Notes: generated by a model from the letters alone, not told the origin. 64,000 nt of DNA from SZUA-448 sp964602475 (GCA_964602475.1 CAZRRN010000005.1:11627-75626), one strand, 5' to 3'. Shown: positions 18,743-28,559, counted from the first letter of the stretch. Numbers and translations: made by a program.

Positions 18743-20134
18743 ATGAAATCTAGAAAAATAATTGCCGTTATTTTAATGGCAGCAATGGTTCTGGGACTGG
18801 CAGCATGTGGGGATAACACGCAGTCAACAGATCCGACAGCAACCGCAGCTCCGACACAGGCTCCGGATGCAACAGCAACAACAGCTCCGACACAGACACC
18901 GGACGCAACAGCAACAACAGCTCCGGCAGCGGATGAGAAGATTACGCTTCGTATGGCATGGTGGGGGTCGCAGACCAGACACGACAGAACAATCGAAGTA
19001 ATTAATCTGTATATGTCTCAGAATCCGAATATCGTAATTGAATACGAACCGTTGGACTATGAGGGATATTTTAACAAGCTTGCAACACTGGTAGCTTCCA
19101 ATGAGGTTTGGGATATTATCCAGATGGGAAGCAATTTCCCGACCTATCAGTCCAAGATCTACACACTCAATGATTTCATCGCTGATGGAACAATTGATGT
19201 ATCGGGAACAACCGAAGCATTCTTACGTATTGCCGCAGATGAGAAGGGCAATCAGGTCGGTCTCTGCAGCGGTGTTAATACATACGGAATCGCATATGAT
19301 CCTGCGATGTTTGCGGCAGCAGGAATTGCAGAACCTACCGAGAACTGGACATGGGAGGATTTTAAGAATATCTGCCTCCAGTTTGAAGAGAAGCTTGGAA
19401 TCTACGGTTCATCAAAGATCGACGACTGGGTGGCCGGCGCTTCTATGGGCATTTCCCAGGAAGGCTTTGGAATTGGTTTCTTCAATACTACGAATGATGG
19501 AATGGGCTTCAGCGATTACACCATGCTGACCGATTATATCCAGATGAGAAAGGATTTGGTTACAGCAAATGCTTATCCTGATCCGGGCGCATTAGACGAA
19601 ATCTCCGATATTGAGAATGATTTTCTTGTTACCGGAGAAGCAGCAATGACATGGGTTGCAAGTAATCAGTTTATCTCGCTGAGTACAGCTGCAGGAAGAG
19701 AACTGAAGCTCATTAATCCTCCCCGCAAGACGGCAGATGGTCCTGCAGGTGTAACGATTCAATCTTCCCAGATGCTTTGTGTATCAACTGATTCTGATTA
19801 TCCTGCTGAAGCAGCGAAGTTCATTGCATTCTTCCAGAGCAGCATCGAAGCCAATCAGATTCTTCTTGCAGAGCGCGGAATTCCTACCTTTACGGCAGTT
19901 CGTGAAGCTCTGGCCGGAAATCTGACAGACGTTGAAAAAACAGTTTATGCATATGTTGATCTGGTCGGAAGCTTTGATACCGGCGGTGCTACAGTTAATC
20001 CGAGTAGCCCGGCAGTGACCGATGAGATTAAGGCACAGTATGAATACTATCTGGACAAGGTCATCTACGACGAGATGACGGCAGATGAAGCAGCAAAGGC
20101 TATCTATGACTTTGCAAAGTCAAAATTCGAGTAA
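18743..20134 (+). CDS. sugar ABC transporter substrate-binding lipoprotein
   Basis: A 463-residue extracellular solute-binding protein of the carbohydrate (family 1) type. A lipoprotein signal peptide ends in the lipobox LAAC with C22 as the lipidation site. It is followed by a Pro/Thr/Ala-rich linker (about 30-64) built from two near-identical 36-base DNA repeats (18848-18883 and 18884-18919). The mature domain shows the ITLRMAWWGSQTRHDRT start and VWDIIQMGSNFPTY segment typical of oligosaccharide binders. ATG 18743 is preceded by GGGAGAGG. It feeds the two permeases downstream; the neighbours suggest xylan- or arabinan-derived oligosaccharides. Confidence 0.94.
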   Translation: MKSRKIIAVILMAAMVLGLAACGDNTQSTDPTATAAPTQAPDATATTAPTQTPDATATTAPAADEKITLRMAWWGSQTRHDRTIEVINLYMSQNPNIVIEYEPLDYEGYFNKLATLVASNEVWDIIQMGSNFPTYQSKIYTLNDFIADGTIDVSGTTEAFLRIAADEKGNQVGLCSGVNTYGIAYDPAMFAAAGIAEPTENWTWEDFKNICLQFEEKLGIYGSSKIDDWVAGASMGISQEGFGIGFFNTTNDGMGFSDYTMLTDYIQMRKDLVTANAYPDPGALDEISDIENDFLVTGEAAMTWVASNQFISLSTAAGRELKLINPPRKTADGPAGVTIQSSQMLCVSTDSDYPAEAAKFIAFFQSSIEANQILLAERGIPTFTAVREALAGNLTDVEKTVYAYVDLVGSFDTGGATVNPSSPAVTDEIKAQYEYYLDKVIYDEMTADEAAKAIYDFAKSKFE

Positions 20135-20163
20135 CTCCTCCAAGCATAGGCACATAATAGAAG

Positions 20164-20199
20164 GGGCCTCCGGGCAGATTAAAGTCGGTTCGGGGGCTC
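20164..20199 (+). promoter_or_regulatory. intercistronic stem-loop after the binding-protein gene
   Basis: GGGCCTCCG (20164-20172) pairs with CGGGGGCTC (20191-20199) with two G-U pairs and no T run behind it. Such hairpins between a binding-protein gene and its permeases usually stabilise the upstream mRNA or attenuate read-through, giving more binding protein than permease. Confidence 0.6.
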
Positions 20200-20224
20200 G
20201 CATTCTAAAGAGACATGAATAATC

Positions 20225-20260
20225 GAAACGTTAAAAGTGTCCGTTCTATAAGAACGTTTC
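20225..20260 (+). repeat. inverted repeat before the first permease gene
   Basis: GAAACGTT (20225-20232) and AACGTTTC (20253-20260) are perfect inverted arms; an alternative inner hairpin CGTTCT/AGAACG competes with them. It could be an extra regulatory hairpin or an operator; nothing shows which. Confidence 0.45.
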
Positions 20261-20291
20261 AAATGAGGCTGTTAAAGGAAGAGAGAAAATA

Positions 20292-21221
20292 ATGAAAAAA
20301 AAGATCCAAAAAATAGATTACAGCGGAAGAACCTCGTTTAACAAATTTATCAACAATAATAATACGGTAGGATATTTTTTTGCATTTCCTTTTATCATTG
20401 GTTTTCTTTTTTTTACAATTATACCGATGGGAAGCTCACTGTATTATTCACTGACTGATTTCAATCTGATTAACAAGGAGAGCTTTATCGGATTGCAGAA
20501 TTATATCAACCTGTTTAAGGATGAACGTTTTCTAAACTCCCTGAAGGTGACACTTGAGTATGTATTTATTTCTGTTCCGCTGAAGCTTGCATTTGCTTTG
20601 TTTATTGCTTTTCTTCTGACCAAGAAAAGCAAAATGGTCGGCTTCTACCGATCACTGTATTATCTGCCGTCCTTGATCGGAGGGAGTGTTGCGGTTGCTC
20701 TTGTGTGGAAAGAATTGTTTGCAAGAAAGGGATTTATTAACTTAAATCTTGCCAAACTTGGGCTTGATACAGTAAACTGGTTTGGTGATATGAATGCTGC
20801 AAAATGGCCGTTAATTCTTATGACAGCCTGGCAGTTTGGCTCGTCCATGCTAATATTTGCAGCAGGTCTAAAAGAAATACCGGTTTCCCTGTATGAGGCA
20901 GCCAAAATCGATGGAGCAAATACGTTTCACTGCTTTTTTAAGATTACACTTCCCTGTCTGTCACCGGTGATTATGTTCAATCTTGTCATGCAGCTGATTT
21001 CAGGATTTATGGCATTTACGCAGGCATTTGTCATTACAGGCGGTGGTCCGAATGATGCGACCATGTTCTATGCGTTATATGTGTATAAGCAGGGGATTAA
21101 TCTTCGGCATATGGGGTATGCCAGTGCGATGTCCTGGGTAATGCTGCTGATTATGTCGGTAATTACCGTAATTGTATTCAAGACCTCGAAATACTGGGTC
21201 TTCTATGAAGCCGAAAGTTAA
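20292..21221 (+). CDS. sugar ABC transporter permease (MalF/LacF type)
   Basis: A 309-residue inner-membrane permease with six predicted membrane segments. The cytoplasmic EAA loop, which contacts the ATPase, reads EAAKIDGANTFHCFFKITLP (about residues 200-219). The start has GGAAGAGAG upstream. It is followed 17 bases later by the second permease, and together they form the translocation pore for the lipoprotein at 18743. No ATPase gene is present in the cluster; as in many Firmicutes, a shared MsmK-type ATPase encoded elsewhere probably energises it (established for such systems, inferred here). Confidence 0.95.
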   Translation: MKKKIQKIDYSGRTSFNKFINNNNTVGYFFAFPFIIGFLFFTIIPMGSSLYYSLTDFNLINKESFIGLQNYINLFKDERFLNSLKVTLEYVFISVPLKLAFALFIAFLLTKKSKMVGFYRSLYYLPSLIGGSVAVALVWKELFARKGFINLNLAKLGLDTVNWFGDMNAAKWPLILMTAWQFGSSMLIFAAGLKEIPVSLYEAAKIDGANTFHCFFKITLPCLSPVIMFNLVMQLISGFMAFTQAFVITGGGPNDATMFYALYVYKQGINLRHMGYASAMSWVMLLIMSVITVIVFKTSKYWVFYEAES

Positions 21222-21238
21222 TAAAGGAGGAAGAGACC

Positions 21239-22081
21239 ATGAAAATAAGAAAGACCGTCTCGACAGTTATGTATCACTTCTTTATTGCTGCTTTGGGACT
21301 GATAATGATATACCCAGTATTATGGATGATATCGGGGTCGCTGAAGGACAACAGTGAGATCCTGAATGGTTCGCTCAGCCTGATCCCACCGAACTGGCGT
21401 TGGGATAATTTTACGAGAGGCTGGGCAGGTTTCGGAAGTGTAACTTTTACAGTATTTTTTAAGAATTCACTGATCATTACTTCTCTTGCAACACTTGGAA
21501 CAGTGGTCAGTTCAGCCTGTATCGCATATGCTTTGGCACGAATCCGTTTTCGCGGAAGAAAATTCTGGTTTACCCTAATGATCGGAACAATGCTTCTGCC
21601 CGGACAGGTCGTAATGATACCTCAGTATCTGATCTACAACAAGCTCGGCTGGGTCGGTACGGCGCTTCCACTGATTGTGCCGCATTATTTTGGAGCTGCT
21701 TTCTTCATATATATGATGATGCAGTTTACCGCAGGAATCCCGAAAGAGCTCGATGAAGCGGCAATCATTGACGGATGCAGTAAATACACGGTTTTTTCGA
21801 GAATTGTATTTCCACTGCTGAAGCCGGCACTCATTTCGGCTACAATTATTCAGTTCTACTGGAAATGGGACGATTACATGGGCCCGCTGCTTTATTTGGG
21901 TAAACCGGAAAAATATACGGTTTCCTATGCGATTAAGCTGTTTGCGGACTCCTCTTCCAAGACCGACTATGGAGCGATGTTTGCCATGTCCTCCCTGTCT
22001 CTGATTCCAGTATTTACTATCTTTCTGATATTTAACCGATATCTGGTGGACGGAATCAGTACAAGCGGTCTGAAAGGCTAA
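21239..22081 (+). CDS. sugar ABC transporter permease (MalG/LacG type)
   Basis: A 280-residue permease with six predicted membrane segments and the EAA loop DEAAIIDGCSKYTVFSRIVFP (about 178-198). The QYLIYNKLGWVGTALPLIVP segment is characteristic of the MalG side of carbohydrate importers. A GGAGG site precedes the ATG. It partners the permease ending at 21221 and lies 13 bases before the six-hairpin glycosidase gene, so import and intracellular hydrolysis appear to be co-expressed. Confidence 0.95.
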   Translation: MKIRKTVSTVMYHFFIAALGLIMIYPVLWMISGSLKDNSEILNGSLSLIPPNWRWDNFTRGWAGFGSVTFTVFFKNSLIITSLATLGTVVSSACIAYALARIRFRGRKFWFTLMIGTMLLPGQVVMIPQYLIYNKLGWVGTALPLIVPHYFGAAFFIYMMMQFTAGIPKELDEAAIIDGCSKYTVFSRIVFPLLKPALISATIIQFYWKWDDYMGPLLYLGKPEKYTVSYAIKLFADSSSKTDYGAMFAMSSLSLIPVFTIFLIFNRYLVDGISTSGLKG

Positions 22082-22094
22082 CGATAGCGGAGAA

Positions 22095-24218
22095 ATGGTG
22101 AATAATATGATTGACAGAAGGTCATTGGTACAAAGACATAATCCTGTACTTCACGGCAAGGAAACGGAATCCCCGCTTTCTGTCGGAAACGGTGAACTGG
22201 CTTTTACAGCCGATATTACGGGAATGCAGACCCTATATGATGAATACAGGGTCTGTCCGCTATGCACCATGACGCAGTGGGGATGGCACAGCAGTCCTGC
22301 AGAACGGCAGGACGGAGAAACCGGACGCTATTATACCATGGCGGATCTTAAAATGACCGAATACGAACATCAGGGACGCAGGGTGAATTACCCGGTTCAG
22401 CCGACAGCCGAAAATGAAGAGATATACAATTGGCTGAGAAAAAATCCACACAGGCTGAATCTGGCACGAATACGGCTGATGCTTTATGAACAGGTGATAA
22501 CAGGTGACATGATAGAAGCAGCAGAACAGGAGCTGGACCTATATACAGGGAAACTTACCAGCCGGTTCTGTCTGCTGGGGGAGAAGGTTCTTGTTCAGAC
22601 TGTCTGCGGCGACCCGGATGTTCTTGGCTTTTCAGTCGATTCCGGGCTGCTTGCGGCAGGACTCACAATCCGGATTGATTTTCCGTATGGATCTTTTGAG
22701 ATATCGGCTTCGGACTGGAATCATCCGGAATGGCATATGACTGTAAGAACGGATCGCGTGACAGAGGTGAACGGCACAAAATCCTGTTATTACAGAACGA
22801 TGGATCAGGATAAATATTCAATAAGACTTCATATACATAATGCCGTTGACGAGATGATATCTTCCCATACGATACGCATTTTCCCCTTGGAAAAGCAAAT
22901 AGAATTTACAATTGATTTTACACAGGAGGAACCTGAAGTAGTAGCGGAAAGACCATTCAGCAGTTTTGCAATGGCTGTCGAGGAAAGCAGACAACGCTTT
23001 GCTTCTTTTTGGGAGACCGGTGGCATGATTGATTTTTCCGGCTCCGAATGTTCAGAGGCAGACGAACTGGAACGACGAATGATCTGTTCTCTGTATCTGA
23101 CAGCAATTCAATGTACCGGAACTGTTCCGCCGCAGGAAACGGGGCTGACCTGTAACAGCTGGTACGGAAAGTTTCATCTTGAAATGCATCCGTTCCACAG
23201 TGCATATCTTGCATTGTGGGGACGCAGTTATCTGTTGGAAAAATCCTTCTCATGGTATCTTAAATCACTGCCGCAGGCGAAAGAAAATGCTGCCCGAAAC
23301 GGTTACCGGGGAGCAAGATGGCCGAAGATGATCGGACCTGAGGCCGTTGACAGTCCATCAAGGATTGCACCTTTACTGATCTGGCAGCAGCCGCATATTT
23401 TATATATGCTTGAGCTTTGTTATCGCAGCAGGAAGGTCGGAAAAAAAGAATTCCTGGAGCAGTATTTTGAGCTGGTGACCGAAACTGCAGAATTTATGAT
23501 GGACTTTACAACGATGAATCCGGTTAGCGGAAGAAGAGAGCTTACGGCTCCGCTGATTCCGGCTCAGGAATGCCATGAGCCGGAAACAACAAAAAATCCC
23601 GCCTTTGAGCTTGCCTATTGGAGCTTTGGATTGAAGCTTGCTTCAGAATGGTATGAAAGGCTCATTAAAATCTGCCCGAGTCACTATAAAGGATGGAAAG
23701 AAAAAGCGGAAGAGTGGAACAATGCAGCGGAAACAATGGCAGCACTGTCTGTCAAAAACGGGTTGATTCTTGCGCATGAAAATTGTCCGGATACTTATAA
23801 CAAATATAATAAGGATCACCCATCCATGCTATTTATTTGTGGATTTTTACCCGGAGAAGGAATAGACAGAGAGCTGGTAAAAAATTCGGCTGATGAAGTA
23901 AACAGGGTATGGGACTTTGAATCTATGTGGGGGTGGGATTTCGCATTGATGGCTATGACGGAAACCAGACTGCAAAGAGCACAGAACGCTGTTAATGTCT
24001 TGCTTAAGGATACTGCCAAAAACAGCTATGTGGTAAGCGGCAATAACGCTCAGCGTTCCAGAAGCGATCTTCCGCTGTATCTTCCCGGAAACGGAGCACT
24101 TTTATTGGCGTTGGCTGTCATGACGGCAGGTTATGAAGATTCGTTATGTGATTGTCCCGGTTTTCCAAAAGAAAGCGGATGGAAGGTAACCTATGAAAAG
24201 ATACAAAAGTACTTTTAG
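22095..24218 (+). CDS. six-hairpin (alpha/alpha)6 glycosidase-like protein
   Basis: A 707-residue protein that looks like an N-terminal beta-sandwich (about 25-310) joined to an (alpha/alpha)6 barrel, the architecture shared by GH65, GH94 and GH95. The strongest motif, GLTCNSWYGKFHLEMHPFH (about 350-368), resembles the WDTE-type loop of GH65, making E363 a candidate catalytic or binding residue. I cannot place it in a numbered family. No signal peptide, so it probably acts in the cytosol on what the upstream ABC importer brings in. Start ambiguous: ATG 22095 sits very close to GGAG; GTG 22098 or ATG 22107 are alternatives. It converges on an AraC gene. Confidence 0.75.
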   Translation: MVNNMIDRRSLVQRHNPVLHGKETESPLSVGNGELAFTADITGMQTLYDEYRVCPLCTMTQWGWHSSPAERQDGETGRYYTMADLKMTEYEHQGRRVNYPVQPTAENEEIYNWLRKNPHRLNLARIRLMLYEQVITGDMIEAAEQELDLYTGKLTSRFCLLGEKVLVQTVCGDPDVLGFSVDSGLLAAGLTIRIDFPYGSFEISASDWNHPEWHMTVRTDRVTEVNGTKSCYYRTMDQDKYSIRLHIHNAVDEMISSHTIRIFPLEKQIEFTIDFTQEEPEVVAERPFSSFAMAVEESRQRFASFWETGGMIDFSGSECSEADELERRMICSLYLTAIQCTGTVPPQETGLTCNSWYGKFHLEMHPFHSAYLALWGRSYLLEKSFSWYLKSLPQAKENAARNGYRGARWPKMIGPEAVDSPSRIAPLLIWQQPHILYMLELCYRSRKVGKKEFLEQYFELVTETAEFMMDFTTMNPVSGRRELTAPLIPAQECHEPETTKNPAFELAYWSFGLKLASEWYERLIKICPSHYKGWKEKAEEWNNAAETMAALSVKNGLILAHENCPDTYNKYNKDHPSMLFICGFLPGEGIDRELVKNSADEVNRVWDFESMWGWDFALMAMTETRLQRAQNAVNVLLKDTAKNSYVVSGNNAQRSRSDLPLYLPGNGALLLALAVMTAGYEDSLCDCPGFPKESGWKVTYEKIQKYF

Positions 24219-24220
24219 AA

Positions 24221-25141
24221 TCAGGTTCCGGTCTGCTCCGGTAAATCTGTCTTTTCCGCTTTCTTCCGACGCTTTGGCTGAAGATGCTTCCGGTATTCAT
24301 TCCGGTATTTCAACGGAGAGGTTTCCCGATAGGTACGAAAAACCTTTTCGAAATAAGTCAGGCTTTCGTAACCGAGTGAATCCGAGATTTCGGTAATGCT
24401 CATGTCGGTATCGGTCAGCAGTTTCTGCGCCTTTTGAATTCGGTGAATGTTGATATATTCATTCACGGTGAACCCGGTAACTTCTTTGAAAATCCGGCTT
24501 AGATAACATTTGCTGACGTAAAAATTCTGTGAAACCTGTGCAAGAGAAAGCTGCTCTGTACAGTGCTTTACGATATAATCGGCAACTTCGTCAACTTTTT
24601 TGTGACGTGAGGTACTCGCGGCTACATTTTGATGGCGGGTATGATCGTAATTGTACCGGATTGCAAAAATAAGCAGAGAGGAAAGCTTCGACATGACAGC
24701 CAGATGATATCCGGGTGCATGCTTGCTCATCTCAGAATGAATACCGAACAGAAGAGATTCCACGTGATGCTGTGATTTCGGATCCAGATGAAGAACGCCG
24801 TTATTTTCACGAAAGAAATCAGCAAGATTCAAGTCACCCATGGAGGAAAAAAAGGTCGCAAACGGTTCTGCCCGAAATTCAATCAGAATTCTGTCGTGAT
24901 ACGGACTGCCGGCAAGACCTGTTTTATGAATCTCTCCGCAGTTAATAAACACCAGACTTCCTTTTTTGATATGATAGGTGTGTTGTCCGATAAAGTAAAA
25001 CCGCTCACCCTCCATTAAATAATAAATCTCGTATTCGTCATGAACATGCTTGGTTGGCATCGTGTATTCATAATCGCGGATGACTCGGTCAATGGTAATA
25101 CCGTCCAGGGTTTCTTCGAAAACAGTCTGACGCATGTGCAA
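24221..25141 (-). CDS. AraC family regulator (cupin + HTH)
   Basis: A 306-residue regulator. The cupin part has the TKHVHDEYEIYYLMEGE histidine motif (about residues 29-45) and KKGSLVFINCGEIHKTG; the C-terminal part has two helix-turn-helix units (LSLAQVSQNFYVSKCYLSRIFK and SLTYFEKVFRTYRETSPLKYR) near the end, followed by a basic tail. GGAGG lies seven bases before the ATG. It is convergent with the glycosidase gene and divergent from the GH4 gene. Probable local sugar-responsive activator of the importer and GH4 transcripts, by position only. Confidence 0.92.
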   Translation of the reverse strand: MHMRQTVFEETLDGITIDRVIRDYEYTMPTKHVHDEYEIYYLMEGERFYFIGQHTYHIKKGSLVFINCGEIHKTGLAGSPYHDRILIEFRAEPFATFFSSMGDLNLADFFRENNGVLHLDPKSQHHVESLLFGIHSEMSKHAPGYHLAVMSKLSSLLIFAIRYNYDHTRHQNVAASTSRHKKVDEVADYIVKHCTEQLSLAQVSQNFYVSKCYLSRIFKEVTGFTVNEYINIHRIQKAQKLLTDTDMSITEISDSLGYESLTYFEKVFRTYRETSPLKYRNEYRKHLQPKRRKKAEKTDLPEQTGT

Positions 25142-25164
25142 CCTCCAAAATGAGCAATATTGTT

Positions 25165-25194
25165 TGAAAAAGATACAAAATGAACTATATAATA
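25165..25194 (+). promoter_or_regulatory. promoter of the GH4 gene
   Basis: TTGAAA (25165-25170) and TATAAT (25189-25194) are spaced by 18 bases in the divergent region between the AraC and GH4 genes, giving a leader of roughly 115 bases. A second TATAAT at 25219-25224 lacks a clear -35 hexamer. Confidence 0.55.
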
Positions 25195-25317
25195 TAAGAA
25201 TATTATATCACTTCGACGTATAATGTCCAGTGAAAAACCAGAATTTTACGATAGAAACTTAACAGAGCCGAAATCTGATTCCTGTAAAAGAGATACCGTA
25301 AAGAAACGAGGGAGCAA

Positions 25318-26715
25318 ATGAATTACGCGAATAATAAAGTGACAGAGATGAAAATTGCATATATTGGTGGCGGATCCCGTGGCTGGGCGTGGACTTTTAT
25401 GACTGATCTTGCCAGGGAACCGGCTCTTTCCGGGAATATCTTCCTTTATGATATTGACAGGACAGCGGCAGAGCACAACAAGATAATCGGCAATGGAGTT
25501 TCGGCAAGAGAAGAAGCGGTTGGAAAATGGAACTATACCGTAGCGGAAAGCCTTCGGGAAGCATTGACGGGTGCTGATTTTGTTGTTATTTCCATTCTTC
25601 CCGGAACCTTTGATGAAATGGCGGTGGATGTACATATGCCGGAGCGTTACGGCATTTACCAGTCGGTCGGCGATACGGCAGGTCCGGGTGGCATGATTCG
25701 GGCACTTCGTACCATTCCGATGTTTGTTACGATTGCAGAAGCCATCAGGGAATATTCTCCGAAGGCATGGATTATTAACTATACAAATCCGATGTCTCTT
25801 TGCGTAAAGACATTGTACAGTGTTTTCCCGGAGATAAAAGCATTCGGATGCTGTCATGAAGTATTCGGTACACAGAATGTTTTACGAAATATTATGAAAT
25901 TAAGCGGAATCAATGAGGAAAGCGAGCGTCATGAGATCCATGTGAATGTACTTGGAATTAACCATTTTACATGGTTTGATTATGCGTCCTTCCGTGGAAT
26001 AGACCTTATTCCCATCTACAAAAGCTATATTGACCGACATTTTGAAGACGGATACTATGATCCTGAAGCTATGTGGGATCGTCCGAGCTTCTGCTGTCTT
26101 CACCGGGTAAAGTTTGATCTGTTCCGCCGATATGGTCTGATTGCTGCCGCCGGTGACCGTCATCTTGCTGAGTTTATGCCGGGAGATTTATATCTGCGCG
26201 ATAAAAAGACCGTGGAAGCATGGAAGTTTGGACTCACATCGGTTGATTGGCGTAAGGAAGAGCTGAAGGAACGTCTTGCACGAAGCGAACGTCTGGTGTC
26301 AGGAGAAGAAAAGGTCGAACTGAAAGCGACCGGAGAAGAAGGAATTCTTTTGATTAAAGCCCTGTGTGGTCTTTCCCGTATCATCAGTAATGTAAATATC
26401 CCGAATTCTGCAAAGCAGATTCAAAATCTCTCCGAAACTGCGGTTGTGGAGACAAATGCCGTATTTGACCGGGATTCGATCCGACCGATACTGGCAGGAA
26501 GTCTTCCTTCCAATATAAAAGAACTTGTTCAGCCGCATGTGGAGAATCATGAACGAATTCTGAAGGCAGCACTTACCTGTAACCGAATGCTGGTGAAAGA
26601 AGCATTTGCGGCAGACCCGCTGATGAAAGGCCGCTGTACCCGCGAAGAGAGTGACTGCCTGGCGGATGATATGATAAACGGAACAATCAGATATCTCCCG
26701 GAAGGATGGAAATGA
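25318..26715 (+). CDS. GH4 family glycosidase (alpha-glucuronidase/alpha-galactosidase-like)
   Basis: A 465-residue NAD+- and divalent-metal-dependent GH4 enzyme, which cleaves by transient oxidation of the sugar. A Rossmann start (KIAYIGGGSRGWAW, residues 12-25), the GDTAGPGGMIRALRTIP segment (118-134), NYTNPMSLC, the metal-ligand region with C179-H180, and INHFTWF with H216 are all visible. The HEVFG variant after the Cys-His differs from the CHS seen in phospho-glycosidase members, so it probably acts on an unphosphorylated sugar. The xylan context favours alpha-glucuronidase; alpha-galactosidase is the alternative. ATG 25318 has a GAGGGAG site; ATG 25348 is a shorter option. Confidence 0.88.
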   Translation: MNYANNKVTEMKIAYIGGGSRGWAWTFMTDLAREPALSGNIFLYDIDRTAAEHNKIIGNGVSAREEAVGKWNYTVAESLREALTGADFVVISILPGTFDEMAVDVHMPERYGIYQSVGDTAGPGGMIRALRTIPMFVTIAEAIREYSPKAWIINYTNPMSLCVKTLYSVFPEIKAFGCCHEVFGTQNVLRNIMKLSGINEESERHEIHVNVLGINHFTWFDYASFRGIDLIPIYKSYIDRHFEDGYYDPEAMWDRPSFCCLHRVKFDLFRRYGLIAAAGDRHLAEFMPGDLYLRDKKTVEAWKFGLTSVDWRKEELKERLARSERLVSGEEKVELKATGEEGILLIKALCGLSRIISNVNIPNSAKQIQNLSETAVVETNAVFDRDSIRPILAGSLPSNIKELVQPHVENHERILKAALTCNRMLVKEAFAADPLMKGRCTREESDCLADDMINGTIRYLPEGWK

Positions 26716-26762
26716 AGATAGGAATCATTCCTATGCGGGTTTGCAAGTGGAGAAAAAAATAC

Positions 26763-26827
26763 TTGCATTCTGAAAAAATAATGCTATTATATTCATGGCT
26801 TGAAGTACAGTCGTCCGGCTGTACTTC
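26763..26827 (+). promoter_or_regulatory. promoter and leader hairpin of the SulP gene
   Basis: TTGCAT (26763-26768) and TATTAT (26785-26790) are spaced by 16 bases. In the short leader, GAAGTACAG (26802-26810) pairs perfectly with CTGTACTTC (26819-26827) around an 8-base loop, followed by TTT. It may act as an attenuator or simply protect the mRNA. Confidence 0.5.
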
Positions 26828-26857
26828 TTTCATGTCTATTTGTTGGAGGATAAAAGG

Positions 26858-28507
26858 GTGACAAACAAAGTGTTTCAGCCAAAACTTTTCAGTGTTATGA
26901 AGACTTATACCAAGGCGCAGTTTGTAAAAGACCTGATTGCGGGCGTGATTGTGGCAATCATCGCTCTTCCGCTTTCTATTGCTCTTGCACTTGCTTCAGG
27001 AGTGAATCCGGAGAACGGACTCTATACGGCAATTGTCGCAGGCTTTGTGATTGCGTTTCTTGGAGGAAGTCGGGTACAAATCGCCGGACCGACAGCTGCA
27101 TTCTGTACGATTGTTGCCGGAATCGTATTTAAGAACGGAATGAGCGGATTGATTATTGCGACCATTCTTGCCGGGATCATTTTGATTCTTATGGGACTGC
27201 TCCGATTTGGAAGTTTGATTCGCTTCATTCCCTATACAATAACAACAGGCTTTACTTCAGGAATTGCAGTTACGATTGCTATCGGCCAGCTGAAGGATTT
27301 TATGGGACTCACATTTCCTACGGCGCCGATTGAAACCACTGAGAAGATTGCAGCTGTCGCTGCCAATATAAAAACGATTAACTGGCAGGCGCTTCTGGTC
27401 GGCGCGGTTTGTCTTGCAATTCTGATCGTCTGGCCAAAGCTGCTGCCGAAGATTCCGGCATCATTGATTGCGGTTATTGTCGGAAGTGCCATGGTTGCAG
27501 TATTTGATATGAAAGTTAATACAATCGGTTCTCTGTATGAAATAAGTAACCGGCTACCGCATTTTTCGCTTCCGGATTTTTCAATGGATACCGTACAGCA
27601 GGTTCTTCCGGATGCATTTACGATTGCAATTCTTGCCGCGGTGGAGTCTCTTTTGTCCTGTGTAGTGTCAGATGGTATGATCGGAAGCCGTCATAATTCC
27701 AATACGGAGCTGATTGCACAGGGTGCAGGAAATATTTGCTCCGGTCTGTTTGGAGGGATTCCGGCTACCGGTGCGATTGCAAGAACTGCCGCTAACATAA
27801 AGAGCGGAGGAAGAACTCCGGTGGCAGGAATGGTACACGCCATTGTTCTTGCCTTGATTCTGGTAGTTCTCATGCCGTATGCAGCACTGATTCCGATGCC
27901 GGCCATTGCCGCGATTCTGATTATGGTTGCATATAATATGTGTGAATGGAGACAGTTTGTCGATATTGTTAAAACTTCTCCAAAGAGTGATATACTTGTG
28001 CTTGTAATAACATTCGCACTGACAGTAATATTTGATCTAGTTGTTGCCATTGAAGTCGGCGTTGTTCTTGCTGCACTTCTGTTTATGAAACGAATGTCTG
28101 ATGTTGCGGGAGTTCATACATGGAAAGCATCCGGCGATTCCTCGCAGGAGAACCAGCAGGATCTTCCCTTAAAAGAAATACCATCGAATACTCTTGTATA
28201 TGAGATTGATGGTCCGATGTTCTTTGGTGCCGCGGAAAAATTTATGAATATTACAATTAATGAAGGCGTAAAGGTGATAATACTTCGGATGCGCAACGTC
28301 CCTGCCATGGATATCTCCGGACTTCGTGCATTAAAAAGTGTGCAAAAGCAATGTGAAAAACGTCAGATTACCCTAATCCTTTCCCACGTGATGGAACAGC
28401 CGCTGTCGGTAATGAAAAAGTCCGGATTTGATCAGACCGTGGGTGCGGATAATTATTGTGCCAATATTGATCAGGCTCTTCTTCGCGCCGGACAGATCAA
28501 TCATTGA
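26858..28507 (+). CDS. SulP family anion transporter
   Basis: A 549-residue membrane protein of the SulP (SLC26) family, carrying sulfate, bicarbonate or another inorganic anion. The N-terminal FVKDLIAGVIVAIIALPLSIA segment and the AGPTAAF motif are typical; about 12-14 hydrophobic stretches run to about residue 410, and a cytoplasmic STAS domain occupies about 440-545 (MDISGLRAL). GTG 26858 is chosen because TTGGAGGA lies upstream and the upstream TTG would place that site inside the gene. It is a single-gene unit with its own promoter and terminator. The substrate cannot be read from sequence. Confidence 0.94.
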   Translation: MTNKVFQPKLFSVMKTYTKAQFVKDLIAGVIVAIIALPLSIALALASGVNPENGLYTAIVAGFVIAFLGGSRVQIAGPTAAFCTIVAGIVFKNGMSGLIIATILAGIILILMGLLRFGSLIRFIPYTITTGFTSGIAVTIAIGQLKDFMGLTFPTAPIETTEKIAAVAANIKTINWQALLVGAVCLAILIVWPKLLPKIPASLIAVIVGSAMVAVFDMKVNTIGSLYEISNRLPHFSLPDFSMDTVQQVLPDAFTIAILAAVESLLSCVVSDGMIGSRHNSNTELIAQGAGNICSGLFGGIPATGAIARTAANIKSGGRTPVAGMVHAIVLALILVVLMPYAALIPMPAIAAILIMVAYNMCEWRQFVDIVKTSPKSDILVLVITFALTVIFDLVVAIEVGVVLAALLFMKRMSDVAGVHTWKASGDSSQENQQDLPLKEIPSNTLVYEIDGPMFFGAAEKFMNITINEGVKVIILRMRNVPAMDISGLRALKSVQKQCEKRQITLILSHVMEQPLSVMKKSGFDQTVGADNYCANIDQALLRAGQINH

Positions 28508-28559
28508 GGAAAATGATTAAAAAATGATTAGAATTTCTGAAACATAGGATTAAGAAAGT

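Noticed and set aside
18848..18919. Two 36-base repeats as a mobile or regulatory element
   Set aside because: They encode the Pro/Thr/Ala linker after the lipobox and are ordinary low-complexity duplication.
20161..20210. Rho-independent terminator between the binding protein and permease genes
   Set aside because: The stem is good but no T tract follows, and the genes clearly form one system.
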